Below the pieces are notes generated by a model. The model was given only the letters and a program-made list of their open reading frames with translations. It was not told the DNA's origin and did no database searches. Positions 53,272-62,652 of a DNA stretch of 64,000 nt are shown here, piece after piece (position 1 is the first letter of the stretch; every line of letters begins with the position of its first letter). The position numbers and the translations under genes are program-made. The DNA lies in NCBI GenBank assembly GCA_038121105.1, contig JAYONB010000003.1, positions 186,001-250,000 on the forward strand, written 5' to 3'. Source of the stretch: CALJDF01 sp038121105 (lineage in GTDB: Bacteria; Pseudomonadota; Alphaproteobacteria; SHVP01).

Positions 53272-55266
53272 CTAGTTGCCACGACCGCGGAGCAAGCCGC
53301 GTACCGTGCCGATGGGATCTTTCTTTTCGCCGTCGCCTTCGGTGATGCTCTTGATGGTTTCCTGCACCGCTTCTTTGGCCTTGCCGGGATCCTTGAGGGT
53401 TTCCTGCAAAGCGCCGGCCAGGTCGGGCTTGAACGACAGATCCGACCACGGACCACTGACGATCACCGGGACCGATAGGCCGGCCGCTTGGGCTTGACCG
53501 CCCTGCCCTTCGCCGCTGGCGACGAGCTTGGGCGTGATGCGGTAGTTCACCGTGCGCGGCGGCAGTTCGACCGTCCCCGCCCCGCCGACGCGCAGCAGCG
53601 GCGACAGGAGTTGCAGGTCTTGGTTGTCGAGAATGCCGTTGGTGATAGTGAAGGTGCCGGTAATCTCGGTGAAGTCGGTCTTCTGCGGCGTGCCGGCCGA
53701 GGCGTCCAAGAAGGCCGAGGCCACGTTGCGCAGCATGGCGCCGAGGTTGATGCCGCTGACCGCACCGTCGGTAAAGCCGATCGCGCCGGTGCCGTTGAGG
53801 TTGCCGACGATCTCGCGCTGGCTGCGGCCGCTACCGCGCACCGACATGTTGCCGCGTGCGGTGCCGGAGACGCGATCGAACCCGGCCGCATCGGTAAGAA
53901 GCGGTTCGGCCTGCATGCCGCTGAGATCGAAATCGAGCGCCACGGCAGGGACCGCACGGGCGCCATTGGCCACGATCTTGGCTTTGCCTTGCCCCTCGTA
54001 GAGCGCCATTTCGGTGAGATCGGCGGTCATCAGCCCGCCTTCGACGGTCAGACGCAGCGCGCTTTTTCCGATCTTGATGCTTTGCACCAGAATCGATTCG
54101 ACGCGCAACGTGAAGTCGGCGTTGATCGATTTGAGCGCCGATAGATCGATCGGTTCGTCGCTCCAATCGTCGCTTCCTTGAGCCGCGCCGCCGCCCGAGG
54201 CACCGCCGCCGCTTTCACCGCCACCGCCGCCGCGAAGGTAGGGGTTGGTGTCGAGAGCCGCGACATCGAGATTGCCTTTGACGCGCGGCACCGCGCCGCC
54301 GGTGTTGAGTTCGACGTTGCCCGTCGCGCGAATGGCGTCGATGGCAATCGTCGCATCGGTAAACGCGACCACCGGTTGGGCCACGCGCACGGTGCCCGCG
54401 ACGCTGAACGGCCCGAGTACGTCGCCTTCCATATCGATCGGCGATCCCGCCCAATCGGCAAGCGCACGGACCGAGGGCGTGTCGAGTTCGGTTTTGCCCT
54501 CGATGCGCATCGGCGTGCCGCCGGTGGCCTGCCCGTCGAACGACAGCGTGAGATGCTTGGTATCGACCTTCGCGGTCAGATCGGTGTTTTGGTTGTCGAG
54601 CAACGCATGGGGACGCGCGATGTCGACGGTCAGATCGATCGCTTCGCCGTGCCAAGTGATGCCGCCGTCGAGATTGAACGGCGAATCGAGGTTGGGCAGG
54701 GACAGCCGGACATTGACGTCGTCGAGACGTTCTTCGGTGCCGGCTTGGCGGTCCGCGTAAATAACGGTGCCGTTGGTGATGGCGACATCGCCCAAACGGA
54801 CCTCGTTCAAGAAGCCGGCGCCGCCGCCCGATCCGCCGCTGCCGCTGTCGGAAGTGCCGTCGGACGCGCCGGCCTCGGCGGTCTCGAATTCCCAATTGGG
54901 TTTGCCGGCCGCATCGACTTCGAGGCGAATGGTCGGGGTGTCGAGGACGAATTCATCGACCGCAAGCTCGCCCCCGAGGAGCGGGAACAGCGCCACCTTA
55001 AGGCGCAGGGCGCCGAGTTCGATCATGTTGGCATCGACCGCGCCGGGCGCGTTGGCGATGGTGACCTGTTCGAGCGTGAGTTCGACCGACGGGATGATCG
55101 ACACGTCGACATCGCCCGCAATGGTGACCTCACGCCCGGTGGCGCTTTCCATCTGGTTTTCGATCTGCGCGCGCAAGGTTTCTTTGGGCACCAACGACGG
55201 GAGAACGAGGACGACGACCACGAGGATGACGACGAGCGCGACCAGACCGATCAGAAGTTTTTTCAC
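53272..55266 (-). CDS. AsmA family protein
   Basis: Protein of 664 aa with one N-terminal membrane segment (about residues 4-24) and a long periplasmic part. The AsmA N-terminal region (EITIAGDVDVSIIPSVELTLEQVTIANAPGA type) and the C-terminal AsmA_2 repeat region (about 440-620, with GTARGNMSVRGSGRSQREIVGNLNGTG) are visible, separated by a Gly/Ser-rich linker (about 340-365). AsmA proteins are bridge-like lipid transfer proteins in envelope biogenesis. Divergent from the flavoenzyme gene at 55397. Confidence 0.88.
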   Translation of the reverse strand: MKKLLIGLVALVVILVVVVLVLPSLVPKETLRAQIENQMESATGREVTIAGDVDVSIIPSVELTLEQVTIANAPGAVDANMIELGALRLKVALFPLLGGELAVDEFVLDTPTIRLEVDAAGKPNWEFETAEAGASDGTSDSGSGGSGGGAGFLNEVRLGDVAITNGTVIYADRQAGTEERLDDVNVRLSLPNLDSPFNLDGGITWHGEAIDLTVDIARPHALLDNQNTDLTAKVDTKHLTLSFDGQATGGTPMRIEGKTELDTPSVRALADWAGSPIDMEGDVLGPFSVAGTVRVAQPVVAFTDATIAIDAIRATGNVELNTGGAVPRVKGNLDVAALDTNPYLRGGGGGESGGGASGGGAAQGSDDWSDEPIDLSALKSINADFTLRVESILVQSIKIGKSALRLTVEGGLMTADLTEMALYEGQGKAKIVANGARAVPAVALDFDLSGMQAEPLLTDAAGFDRVSGTARGNMSVRGSGRSQREIVGNLNGTGAIGFTDGAVSGINLGAMLRNVASAFLDASAGTPQKTDFTEITGTFTITNGILDNQDLQLLSPLLRVGGAGTVELPPRTVNYRITPKLVASGEGQGGQAQAAGLSVPVIVSGPWSDLSFKPDLAGALQETLKDPGKAKEAVQETIKSITEGDGEKKDPIGTVRGLLRGRGN

Positions 55267-55344
55267 GAAAATCTCTTTTCTTTTGGGCGTTGACAGTAAT
55301 ACCGCTCAGGCGGCGCATGAGATGCACCGGGCAGTAGCGCCCTG

Positions 55345-55365
55345 CGGACAGTATAGTAGAGTCCG
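55345..55365. promoter_or_regulatory. Promoter with CGGAC/GTCCG inverted half-sites
   Basis: CGGAC (55345-55349) and GTCCG (55361-55365) flank TATAGT (55352-55357), a plausible -10 for the gene at 55397. Each half extends to a 7/10 match to the GntR-locus operator. Suggestive, not conclusive. Confidence 0.35.
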
Positions 55366-55396
55366 GCCACCTTTTGGGACAACGACGAGCAGCTAA

Positions 55397-56587
55397 ATGA
55401 CCGCCCCAGCCGCCCCGCCCCCTTCGCTAGAGACCCTCAAGGACCGCGCCCGCAGCCTAGTGCCGATGTTGCGCGATCAAGCCGGTGCCACCGAGGCCAA
55501 CCGGTCGGTGATCCCCGAAACCGTCGCGGCCCTGCACGACGCGGGTTTGACCCGGATTTGCCAGCCGGCGCGGTTCGGCGGCTATGAACTGAGTTGGGAT
55601 GCGCCGGTGGATTTGGGGCGCATCCTCGCCGCGGCCTGCCCCTCGACGGCCTGGCTGGTGAGCATCGTCGGCCCGCATTCGGCCTATATCGGGCGGTTTC
55701 CTTTGGAGGCCCAAGAAGAGGTCTGGGCCGACGGCAAGGGCGCAATCATGGCCGGCGCAACGGTGTCGCGCGGCGGCACCATTCGGCGCGACGGCGATGG
55801 GCTGCGCGTCGAGGGGCAGTTCGGCTTTGCCAGCGGCATCGACCACGCGCCTTGGGGCTTCGTGATCGGCACCGTCGAAGACGACGGCGATGCGGTGACC
55901 TGTTTGGTCCCGCGCCGCGATTTCGAGATCGCCGACACCTGGCACGTTGCCGGAATGCGCGGCACCGGCACCAAGGACATGGTGGTCAAGGACGCCTATG
56001 TGCCGCCGCACCTGTTCATCAAGACGCGCGACCTCGTCGTGCCCAACCCGCCCGGTGCGGCGCATAGCGAGAGTGAACTTTTTTGGGTCGAGTACGCGCC
56101 CTTCGTGGCGACCACCTTGATGGGCCCGGTCTTGGGCGCCGCCGAGGGGGCGCTGGCCGCCTATACCGAATCGACCAAAGCCCGCATCGGGGCAATGTTC
56201 GGCGACAAGCCGGCGGATTCGCTATCTGTGCAATTGCGGTTGGCGGAAAGTGCGGCGGAGATCAGAGCCGCCCAGGTGTTGATCGAATCGCAGATGGACA
56301 CGTTGCGCGACCATGTCGCCACACGCGAGCCGGTGCCGTCCGAACTGCAAATCGACTTCGGCCGCGACCGCGCCTTTGCGACGCGCCTGTGCGTTACCGC
56401 GGTGCATCGCCTGGTCCAGCAAATGGGCGCATCGGGGCTTTACGATTCCAATCCCGTGCAGCGGTTCTTTCGCGACCTCTCAGCGATGTCGGCGCAGTTC
56501 GGCATCGGATGGGACCGCAACATGGCGCCCGCGGGCCGGCAAATGCTCGGTATCGACAACGGGGCGCAGCATTTCTGGAAGACCTAG
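55397..56587 (+). CDS. Acyl-CoA dehydrogenase-fold flavin monooxygenase (HsaA/HpaH-like)
   Basis: Protein of 396 aa with the three-part acyl-CoA dehydrogenase fold. The sequences FGFASGIDHAPW and GMRGTGTKDMVV match group D flavin monooxygenase oxygenase components (HsaA, p-hydroxyphenylacetate hydroxylase C2) better than true acyl-CoA dehydrogenases, and no catalytic Glu is obvious. It would hydroxylate an aromatic or similar substrate using reduced flavin from a separate reductase, not seen here. Shares stop CTAG with the TPR gene. Confidence 0.78.
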   Translation: MTAPAAPPPSLETLKDRARSLVPMLRDQAGATEANRSVIPETVAALHDAGLTRICQPARFGGYELSWDAPVDLGRILAAACPSTAWLVSIVGPHSAYIGRFPLEAQEEVWADGKGAIMAGATVSRGGTIRRDGDGLRVEGQFGFASGIDHAPWGFVIGTVEDDGDAVTCLVPRRDFEIADTWHVAGMRGTGTKDMVVKDAYVPPHLFIKTRDLVVPNPPGAAHSESELFWVEYAPFVATTLMGPVLGAAEGALAAYTESTKARIGAMFGDKPADSLSVQLRLAESAAEIRAAQVLIESQMDTLRDHVATREPVPSELQIDFGRDRAFATRLCVTAVHRLVQQMGASGLYDSNPVQRFFRDLSAMSAQFGIGWDRNMAPAGRQMLGIDNGAQHFWKT

Positions 56588-57885
56588 GCGGCGAGCAGAC
56601 CCTCAAAGCGCCGGACCAGAAAGTGGTCGGCCCCTTTGCGGGCGCGCAAATCGTCTAGCGCAACCACCGCCTCGTCTTTGCGACCGCATCCAATCAGGGC
56701 GTGGAGCCAGAGGTTCTCGAACACGCCGCGTTCGACGGCGCTGCCACCGATTTCGATGAAACGCGGCTGAGCCGGTTCGAGCTCCGCCGCCGCGCCGGCG
56801 GCATCGCCCGCCAGGTAGCGCGAAATAGCCCGGGCGGTGGGCAGGACGACTTCTTGCCAGGTCGGCTGCATGCCGGGATGCATGCCTTCGGCATGGCGGG
56901 TCATGCCCGCGACGAGGCTTTCGACATCGCCACCGGCACGCGACAAGACGTAGACATGATGCAAATCGGTGAGCGGGTCGGTGTGACGATGGGTTGCGAC
57001 ATCGATTTTGTCGGCGATCGTCGCAAACCGGTCGCCGACGTCGAAACCGGCCAATTCGGCCCGCGCCAAGAGGTTGGCGCCATAGAGTTGCGCCGGGCCC
57101 TTGTCGAGATAGCGCGTAGCGATTTCGTCGTCGAACAGGCGTAGCGCCTGCGTGCCTTGCCCGGCGCCGAGATAATGCAACCCGAAATGCATCCACATAT
57201 GCGGATTGAAAGATTCGTTGAGGTCGTCCCAGGTATCGGGGAACTGCTCGAGCCAGGCGACCCCTTCGGCATCGCGGCCCTGGGCTTCCATGACATGCGC
57301 CACGGTGTGTTGACCGAGAATAAGCGTGCGGTCGATCTCGACCGCGGCCCGGGCCGAGGCTTCGGCGTCGGCGAAAAGCCCCGCCTCTTCTTCCATAAAC
57401 GACAGCAACGCATAGGCTTGGCCGCGATCGTCTATTTGGTCGATCACGCGCCGCACCAAGGCGAGCGACCCCTCGGCATCCTTACGGACATAGAACTTGA
57501 GCGTGCAACACATGCGCACGGCGTACATGTCGCGCGGCCACCGCTCGGCGATCTCTTCGAATTTGGAGATCGCGGCGTCGACATCGCCCTCGGCCCAAGC
57601 CGCCGCCGCGGCGACGAACAGGTGCTCGCGGTCGGTCGGCGACGATGCGGCACGGGCGCGGGCAATGTAGCGCCCGGCCTGCTTTGGATCGCCCGCATGA
57701 ATGTTGAGGATCGCGGCAATCGCGTTGGGCATCGTGGCGGGATCCTGATCGGCGGCGGCGATCAACGCGGCGCGTTCGGCGCCGTCGAGGCGTTGGTTGG
57801 CTTGGCGGTCGAGCAAGCGGTCGATCGCGGCAACGGTTTCGGGCCGCTCGGTCGAGACCGTCAGCCCCTGAGCATCTTGGTGCAT
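56584..57885 (-). CDS. TTC38-like tetratricopeptide protein
   Basis: TPR protein (433 aa) of the TTC38 family: helical repeats throughout, with the family stretch HTVAHVMEAQGRDAEGVAWL and NPHMWMHFGLHYLGAGQG in the middle. Function of the family is unknown; bacterial members often sit near catabolic genes. Divergent from the GntR gene (81 bp), sharing the region that carries an operator copy. Confidence 0.78.
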   Translation of the reverse strand: MHQDAQGLTVSTERPETVAAIDRLLDRQANQRLDGAERAALIAAADQDPATMPNAIAAILNIHAGDPKQAGRYIARARAASSPTDREHLFVAAAAAWAEGDVDAAISKFEEIAERWPRDMYAVRMCCTLKFYVRKDAEGSLALVRRVIDQIDDRGQAYALLSFMEEEAGLFADAEASARAAVEIDRTLILGQHTVAHVMEAQGRDAEGVAWLEQFPDTWDDLNESFNPHMWMHFGLHYLGAGQGTQALRLFDDEIATRYLDKGPAQLYGANLLARAELAGFDVGDRFATIADKIDVATHRHTDPLTDLHHVYVLSRAGGDVESLVAGMTRHAEGMHPGMQPTWQEVVLPTARAISRYLAGDAAGAAAELEPAQPRFIEIGGSAVERGVFENLWLHALIGCGRKDEAVVALDDLRARKGADHFLVRRFEGLLAA

Positions 57886-57936
57886 GGTCGTCCCCTCTGC
57901 GGGCAGCGTAGCGATTTTTGCGCCCGGTGCGAAATA

Positions 57937-57946
57937 GGTCCGGACA
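57937..57946. promoter_or_regulatory. Putative GntR operator, autoregulatory copy
   Basis: GGTCCGGACA, with fully palindromic core GTCCGGAC. It lies just upstream of TATACT (57953-57958), the likely -10 of the GntR gene, which ends 8 nt before the ATG. Same 10-mer type as at 58719 and 63547. Confidence 0.55.
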
Positions 57947-57966
57947 AAGCGCTATACTGCGGGGCC

Positions 57967-58695
57967 ATGACGCAGCGCAGCCAACCGCTTTATCAAGAGA
58001 TCGCCGACGCCCTGCTGGACGACATCCGCAGCGGCAAGGTGCCGGTCGGCACGATGATGCCGACCGAGATGGAACTGCGCGAACGCTTCGGCGTGAGCCG
58101 CCATACGGTGCGCGAAGCGATCCGCCAATTGGGCGAATTGGGATTGCTGACCCGGCAGGCGGGACTGGGCACAGTCGTGAAAGCCACGGAAGCGCGCGGC
58201 ACCTATACGCAGTCGATCGAATCGCTGGACGCGCTGCTGCGCTATCCGGAGGAAACGACGCTGACCGTGGAGAATAGCGAGCCGATTACCGCGACACCTG
58301 AGCTGGTGAAAACGCTGGATGCCAAAGTCGGCACCGAGTGGATCAAGATCAGCGGTCTGCGCGCCCTACGGGGCCAAGACACGCCGATCTGCTGGACCGA
58401 TGTGTATGTCATCCCCGAATACGCCCGCGTCGCCGAAGAGATCGGCAAAAACCCGATGCCGGTGTACCGCGTGGTCGAATCGCTGTTCGGCGAACAGGTG
58501 ACCGCGGTCAAACTGGAACTCTTCGCCGAGGGTGTGCCCGAGCACATGGCGGCGAAGCTGCAGGTCGCGGCGGGCACCCCGGCCCTCGTGGTGGCGCGCC
58601 GCTATACCGGCCACAAAGGGCGCGTTTTCGAGGTGTCGGTCAGCGTCCACCCGCAAGATCGCTTTACCTATTCCGCGGAATTGCGCCGCGAATAG
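57967..58695 (+). CDS. GntR family regulator, HutC subfamily (UTRA domain)
   Basis: Transcription factor of 242 aa. N-terminal winged helix (about 5-75): PLYQEIADALLDDIRSG, MPTEMELRERFGVSRHTVREAIRQL. C-terminal UTRA ligand domain (about 95-238). The ligand is likely a substrate or intermediate of the surrounding genes. A repeated GTCCG-type near-palindrome at its own and two neighbouring promoters is the probable binding site. The -10 to ATG distance suggests a leaderless or very short leader. Confidence 0.92.
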   Translation: MTQRSQPLYQEIADALLDDIRSGKVPVGTMMPTEMELRERFGVSRHTVREAIRQLGELGLLTRQAGLGTVVKATEARGTYTQSIESLDALLRYPEETTLTVENSEPITATPELVKTLDAKVGTEWIKISGLRALRGQDTPICWTDVYVIPEYARVAEEIGKNPMPVYRVVESLFGEQVTAVKLELFAEGVPEHMAAKLQVAAGTPALVVARRYTGHKGRVFEVSVSVHPQDRFTYSAELRRE

Positions 58696-58718
58696 CCCCC
58701 CTGGCCCCGTGGGGTCAA

Positions 58719-58728
58719 TGTCCGTACA
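58719..58728. promoter_or_regulatory. Putative GntR operator upstream of MmgE/PrpD gene
   Basis: TGTCCGTACA in the 74-bp gap between the GntR and MmgE/PrpD genes; it overlaps TACAAT (58725-58730), a plausible -10. The exact reverse complement stands at 63547-63556, and the match extends to 13 of 14 bases. Confidence 0.6.
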
Positions 58729-58769
58729 ATTCGCCGTTCCTTCGCCGCTCCCAACAAGGATGCCTGCCG

Positions 58770-60197
58770 ATGACTGCCGTTGCCGAAAATTTCGAAGATG
58801 AGGCGCCTGCCGCCGGCGCGCCCGACCTGATTTCCAAGACGCTGGCTCGGTTCGCGCTGGATCTCGACCTGGACGAGGTGCCCGCCGAGGTGGTGGCGCG
58901 CGCGAAGCTGAACATTCTCGACTGTTTCGGGGTCGGCCTCGCCTCGACGACCTTCGATTTCGGCCCGGTTACATTGAATGGCGTGCGCGCGTTGAGCGGC
59001 GACGGCGATTCGCCCATTCTCGGGAGCGACGTTCGCTTGCCGCTGCGCGACGCAGTGCTGGTCAACGGCACGTTGATCCACGGGCTCGACTACGACGACA
59101 CCCACGCCGATAGCGTGGTCCATTGCTCGGCCTCCGCCCTGCCGGTGGTGCTGGCGATGGGGCTCAAGAACAACGCGAGCGGCGCGGAAACGATGGCCGC
59201 CTATTTGGCCGGCGTCGAAGCGGATGCCCGGATCGGCATGGGCGCCAATGGCGGATTCCACAAACAAGGCTATCACCCGACGGGCTTGGTCGGCGCGTTC
59301 GGCGCGGCGCTGGCCGCCGGACGCCTGATGGGCCTAAGCGAAGAACAACTGATGATGGCCCAGGGGATCACGCTGAGCACGACCTCGGGCGCAATGGAGT
59401 TTCTCGAAGACGGCGCCTGGACCAAGCGGATGCATCCGGCATGGGCCGGGGTCGGTGCGATCACCGCAGCCTATATGGCGCAAGCCGGGTATGTCGGGCC
59501 GTCGCGCGCCTACGAAGGACGCTATGGGCTGTACAAGGTATTCGCCGCGCACGACGTGACGACCGAGCCCGCCAAAGCGACCGCCAATCTGAATACGGAT
59601 TGGGAACTGATGAACATTGCGTTCAAGCCGTTCCCGGCCTGCCACTTCAATCATGCCTTCGCCGATTCGGCGCTGGCGCTTCGGGCGGAACACGACCTAA
59701 AGCCCGACGACGTCGAGGAACTGGTTGCGCTCATTCACGAACGGCAGGTGCCGGTCGTGTGCGAACCCGAGCGCAACAAGAAGGTGCCCGCCAATTCCTA
59801 CGACGCCAAGTTCTCGGTGCATTACACGATGGCGGCGTCGATCGTGCGCGGCAAATTCACGCTGGACGAGTTGGAAGACGACGCGCTGCGCGATCCGACG
59901 ATTCTCGATCTGTGCAGCAAAGCGCGTTACGAGGTCGACCCGACCTCGCCCTTCCCGCGCTATTACGGCGGCGAGGTGGTGGTGCGGACGAAAGACGGGC
60001 GCGAACTGCGCCACCGCGAGGAACACAATCGCGGGTCGGACAAGAACCCGCTGGCCACCGCCGACATTCTCGCCAAGTTCCGCGACAACGCGGGCCGGGT
60101 ATTCGATGCGGCGAAAACCGATCAGGTGATCGACGCGGTGATGGGCCTGGACAAGGCGCCCAACCTCGACGCGCTGGCGGCTGCGCTGACCAAATAG
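58770..60197 (+). CDS. MmgE/PrpD family protein (catabolic locus)
   Basis: Second family member (475 aa). N-terminal helical domain with AKLNILDCFGVGLAST, YDDTHADSVVHCSASALPV and HPTGLVGAFGAALAAG; lid domain from about residue 280. Related enzymes dehydrate 2-methylcitrate or decarboxylate cis-aconitate, so a tricarboxylic or branched acid is a reasonable guess only. ATG 58770 has AGGA about 10 nt upstream. Controlled by the operator in its leader; ends 6 bp from the convergent lyase gene. Confidence 0.87.
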   Translation: MTAVAENFEDEAPAAGAPDLISKTLARFALDLDLDEVPAEVVARAKLNILDCFGVGLASTTFDFGPVTLNGVRALSGDGDSPILGSDVRLPLRDAVLVNGTLIHGLDYDDTHADSVVHCSASALPVVLAMGLKNNASGAETMAAYLAGVEADARIGMGANGGFHKQGYHPTGLVGAFGAALAAGRLMGLSEEQLMMAQGITLSTTSGAMEFLEDGAWTKRMHPAWAGVGAITAAYMAQAGYVGPSRAYEGRYGLYKVFAAHDVTTEPAKATANLNTDWELMNIAFKPFPACHFNHAFADSALALRAEHDLKPDDVEELVALIHERQVPVVCEPERNKKVPANSYDAKFSVHYTMAASIVRGKFTLDELEDDALRDPTILDLCSKARYEVDPTSPFPRYYGGEVVVRTKDGRELRHREEHNRGSDKNPLATADILAKFRDNAGRVFDAAKTDQVIDAVMGLDKAPNLDALAAALTK

Positions 60198-60203
60198 CGC
60201 GTC

Positions 60204-61079
60204 CTAGCCGCGGGCGGAAATCGCGTCGGCGAGGGCGAGGATGCGTTCGGCCTTTTCGATGATCGGATAGTCGATGAAGTAGCCGTCAACCTGGATCGAG
60301 GCCGAGCCTTCGGCTTCGGCCTGCTTGAACGCCTCGATGTGTTTCTTGGCCTCGACGATCTGTTCTTCGGTCGGGGTGAACACCGTGTTCGCGATATCGA
60401 TTTGGCTCGGGTGAATGCACAGCTTGCCCTGGAAACCCATCTGCATCGCGGTGGTGGCGGCTTTTTCGAAATGCTCGATGTCGCGCAGGTCGATGAAGAC
60501 CGTGTCGATCGGCGGTTCAAGCCGCGCGGCCCGCGAGGCCACGGCGAAACGGGCGCGCGCGTAGTAGAGCTCGGGCTCGTCGGGCGTCCATAGGAACCCC
60601 ATGTCGCGCGTGAAGTCGCCCGCGCCAAACGAAAGCCGTTTGACGCGCGTTTCCGCGCGCGCGATTTCGTCGATCCGGTCCAGGCCAAGACCGGTTTCGA
60701 TGATGGGCAGGAGGTCGATCTTGCCTTCTTCGAGACCGCGCTCGCGTTCGAGCGCGCGCATCATCCAATCGGCGGCTTCGAGTTGGGCGGCGGATTCGAC
60801 CTTGGGCAATACGATGCCGTCGAGCCAATCACCGACGACGGCATGGATATCGCCGAAGCAATATTCGGTGTCGAAGGCGTTGACTCGGGCATAGCCGAGG
60901 TTGGGACGCGGTTGTTTGAGCGCTTCGACAACGGTGGCGCGGGTGGCGACTTTTTCGCTGATCGCCACGGCATCCTCGAGGTCGAGGATGACGACGTCGG
61001 TACCGGCGTGAAACACCTTTTCGACTTTGCGCGGATGGTTGCCGGGCGCGAAAAGAAGCGTGCGGAGCGGACCTTGCAT
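60204..61079 (-). CDS. HpcH/HpaI (CitE-like) aldolase/lyase
   Basis: TIM-barrel lyase (291 aa) of the citrate-lyase-beta family: PLRTLLFAPGNHPRK at the start, VILDLEDAVA (metal Glu/Asp), ARVNAFDTEY, LPKVESA and SFGAGDFTRDMG. Family members cleave malyl-CoA, citramalyl-CoA and similar CoA esters. Third gene of a minus-strand unit; its ATG overlaps the hydroxylase-family stop by one base. It could perform the C-C cleavage step of the pathway. Confidence 0.88.
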   Translation of the reverse strand: MQGPLRTLLFAPGNHPRKVEKVFHAGTDVVILDLEDAVAISEKVATRATVVEALKQPRPNLGYARVNAFDTEYCFGDIHAVVGDWLDGIVLPKVESAAQLEAADWMMRALERERGLEEGKIDLLPIIETGLGLDRIDEIARAETRVKRLSFGAGDFTRDMGFLWTPDEPELYYARARFAVASRAARLEPPIDTVFIDLRDIEHFEKAATTAMQMGFQGKLCIHPSQIDIANTVFTPTEEQIVEAKKHIEAFKQAEAEGSASIQVDGYFIDYPIIEKAERILALADAISARG

Positions 61080-62629
61080 TATGAGCGTACCTGCTGGGCC
61101 GGGGGCGTGCCGGCCTCTTCTGGGGTTTCACAACCGGTGACGCAACAGCGGCCCGGTTGTTTGTCGCGGGAGGGCGAACCGGTTTCATCGGCTAGCGCGC
61201 CACGATCAAGCAGGCGTTCAACCAAATCGACTTTGTCTTGTAACGGATAGCTACGGAATATCTCAAGGCCCATGGCTTCGGGCGAGCCGCCGCCGTGCAA
61301 CGAGATGATGGAGTACCACCCGGCCTGACCGGAAGCGGTGAGATCTTCGATCATGCGCGCGACATCCATGCGCTTGTCGTAGGGAATATCGTCGCGTCCA
61401 CGCAACACGTCGGACAGCATGCCCGCGGTCTCCGGATTGTGGTCTTCGTCAGGACCCGGCAGGGCAACGACCAGACCGCCGGACACTTCGTGCGCCACGC
61501 GATGCATATCGTATATCTGCGTCGACATGAGAAGCTTGCCGATGTTGGCGTAGATGCGCTCGGGTTCGACGATGCCCGAGGGGTCGAGCTGGCCGTAGGT
61601 CGAACACGCGACCCCGCAGGCGTAAAACCCTTCGACGATCTTGATGAGATCGACCATACGGGCGCGCAAGTGGGGCACACGCGCGACATCCAGTCCGTTG
61701 GCTTCGGTCATCAGCATTCCGGCGCCGATCAAGAGATCGCCGAAGCCGGCGCGCGCGCCGATGCAGGAATGCCGGTGATGCGCGGCATAGGACGTGGTGA
61801 GGAACTGGCTGTGCTGCCATTCGCCGGCCAGGAAGACACGCTCCCACGGTACGAATACGTCCTCGAACACGACGACGCCGGTGGATTGACCGTATTTGTT
61901 GCTGAACTTGGCGGCCTCGACGCCGGGCCGACCGGCGGGGCGAGCAATGATGGTGACGCCTTCGGCATCGACCGGCACCGCGCAACACACGGCAAAGTCC
62001 TTGTCGGCTTCGGTCATGTTGCGGCACGGCATGACGAGGAATTCGTGCACGTAGGGCGCGGCGGTCACGATCGCTTTGGTGCCGCGGATGACGATGCCGT
62101 CGGGCCGACGTTGGGTGATGTGCAAATAGGTATTGGGATTGGCTTGTTCGTGGGGCCGCTTGGAACGATCTCCTTTGGCGTCGGTCATGGCGACACCAAG
62201 GGTGAGATCGTCGTCCTGCACTTTGTCGAGATACGACAAGAAGCGGTCGTGCACGCCCGCATTGCCGTCTTGATCGATCCGCCAAGTGGCCTGGAAGATC
62301 GCATTGAGGGCGTCTTGCGTGAGATACCGTTGGGCGCATCCCGATTCCTGACAGACCAGCCGCACCGCCTCGAGCTTGTGCAGCAAGTCGGTGGTGGTGG
62401 TGTTCATGTGCAGGAAGCGATTGACGGTTTTGCCGTTGCGCGCCTCGGTCGGCGCCATCAAGAAACGGCTGCGTTCGGCCAACGCTGTATCGTAGGTAAC
62501 GCCGATCGCATTGATGCCCGGCATGAAGCGGGCCTCGTCGGCCACCGAGTCGACGCGGTCGCCGTTGACGAACACCTTCGGCCGATAGCGGCGCAGCGAT
62601 TCGCGGTAGGCTTCGGCGGTCATCAACAT
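61079..62629 (-). CDS. 4-hydroxyphenylacetate 3-hydroxylase / 4-hydroxybutyryl-CoA dehydratase family flavoprotein
   Basis: FAD-family protein (516 aa). The start MLMTAEAYRESLRR and the segments TDAKGDRSKRP and EADKDFAV look like 4-hydroxybutyryl-CoA dehydratase (AbfD). Of the four AbfD iron-sulfur ligands two align (Cys98, His284) and two are replaced (Tyr102, Ala291), so the cluster should be absent. Tyr102 sits where HpaB monooxygenases have a catalytic Tyr. A hydroxylase or a cluster-free lyase are both possible. Between the dioxygenase and the lyase in one operon. Confidence 0.82.
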   Translation of the reverse strand: MLMTAEAYRESLRRYRPKVFVNGDRVDSVADEARFMPGINAIGVTYDTALAERSRFLMAPTEARNGKTVNRFLHMNTTTTDLLHKLEAVRLVCQESGCAQRYLTQDALNAIFQATWRIDQDGNAGVHDRFLSYLDKVQDDDLTLGVAMTDAKGDRSKRPHEQANPNTYLHITQRRPDGIVIRGTKAIVTAAPYVHEFLVMPCRNMTEADKDFAVCCAVPVDAEGVTIIARPAGRPGVEAAKFSNKYGQSTGVVVFEDVFVPWERVFLAGEWQHSQFLTTSYAAHHRHSCIGARAGFGDLLIGAGMLMTEANGLDVARVPHLRARMVDLIKIVEGFYACGVACSTYGQLDPSGIVEPERIYANIGKLLMSTQIYDMHRVAHEVSGGLVVALPGPDEDHNPETAGMLSDVLRGRDDIPYDKRMDVARMIEDLTASGQAGWYSIISLHGGGSPEAMGLEIFRSYPLQDKVDLVERLLDRGALADETGSPSRDKQPGRCCVTGCETPEEAGTPPAQQVRS

Positions 62630-62652
62630 CGTGTTTCGCCTTTCGGGCTTTT

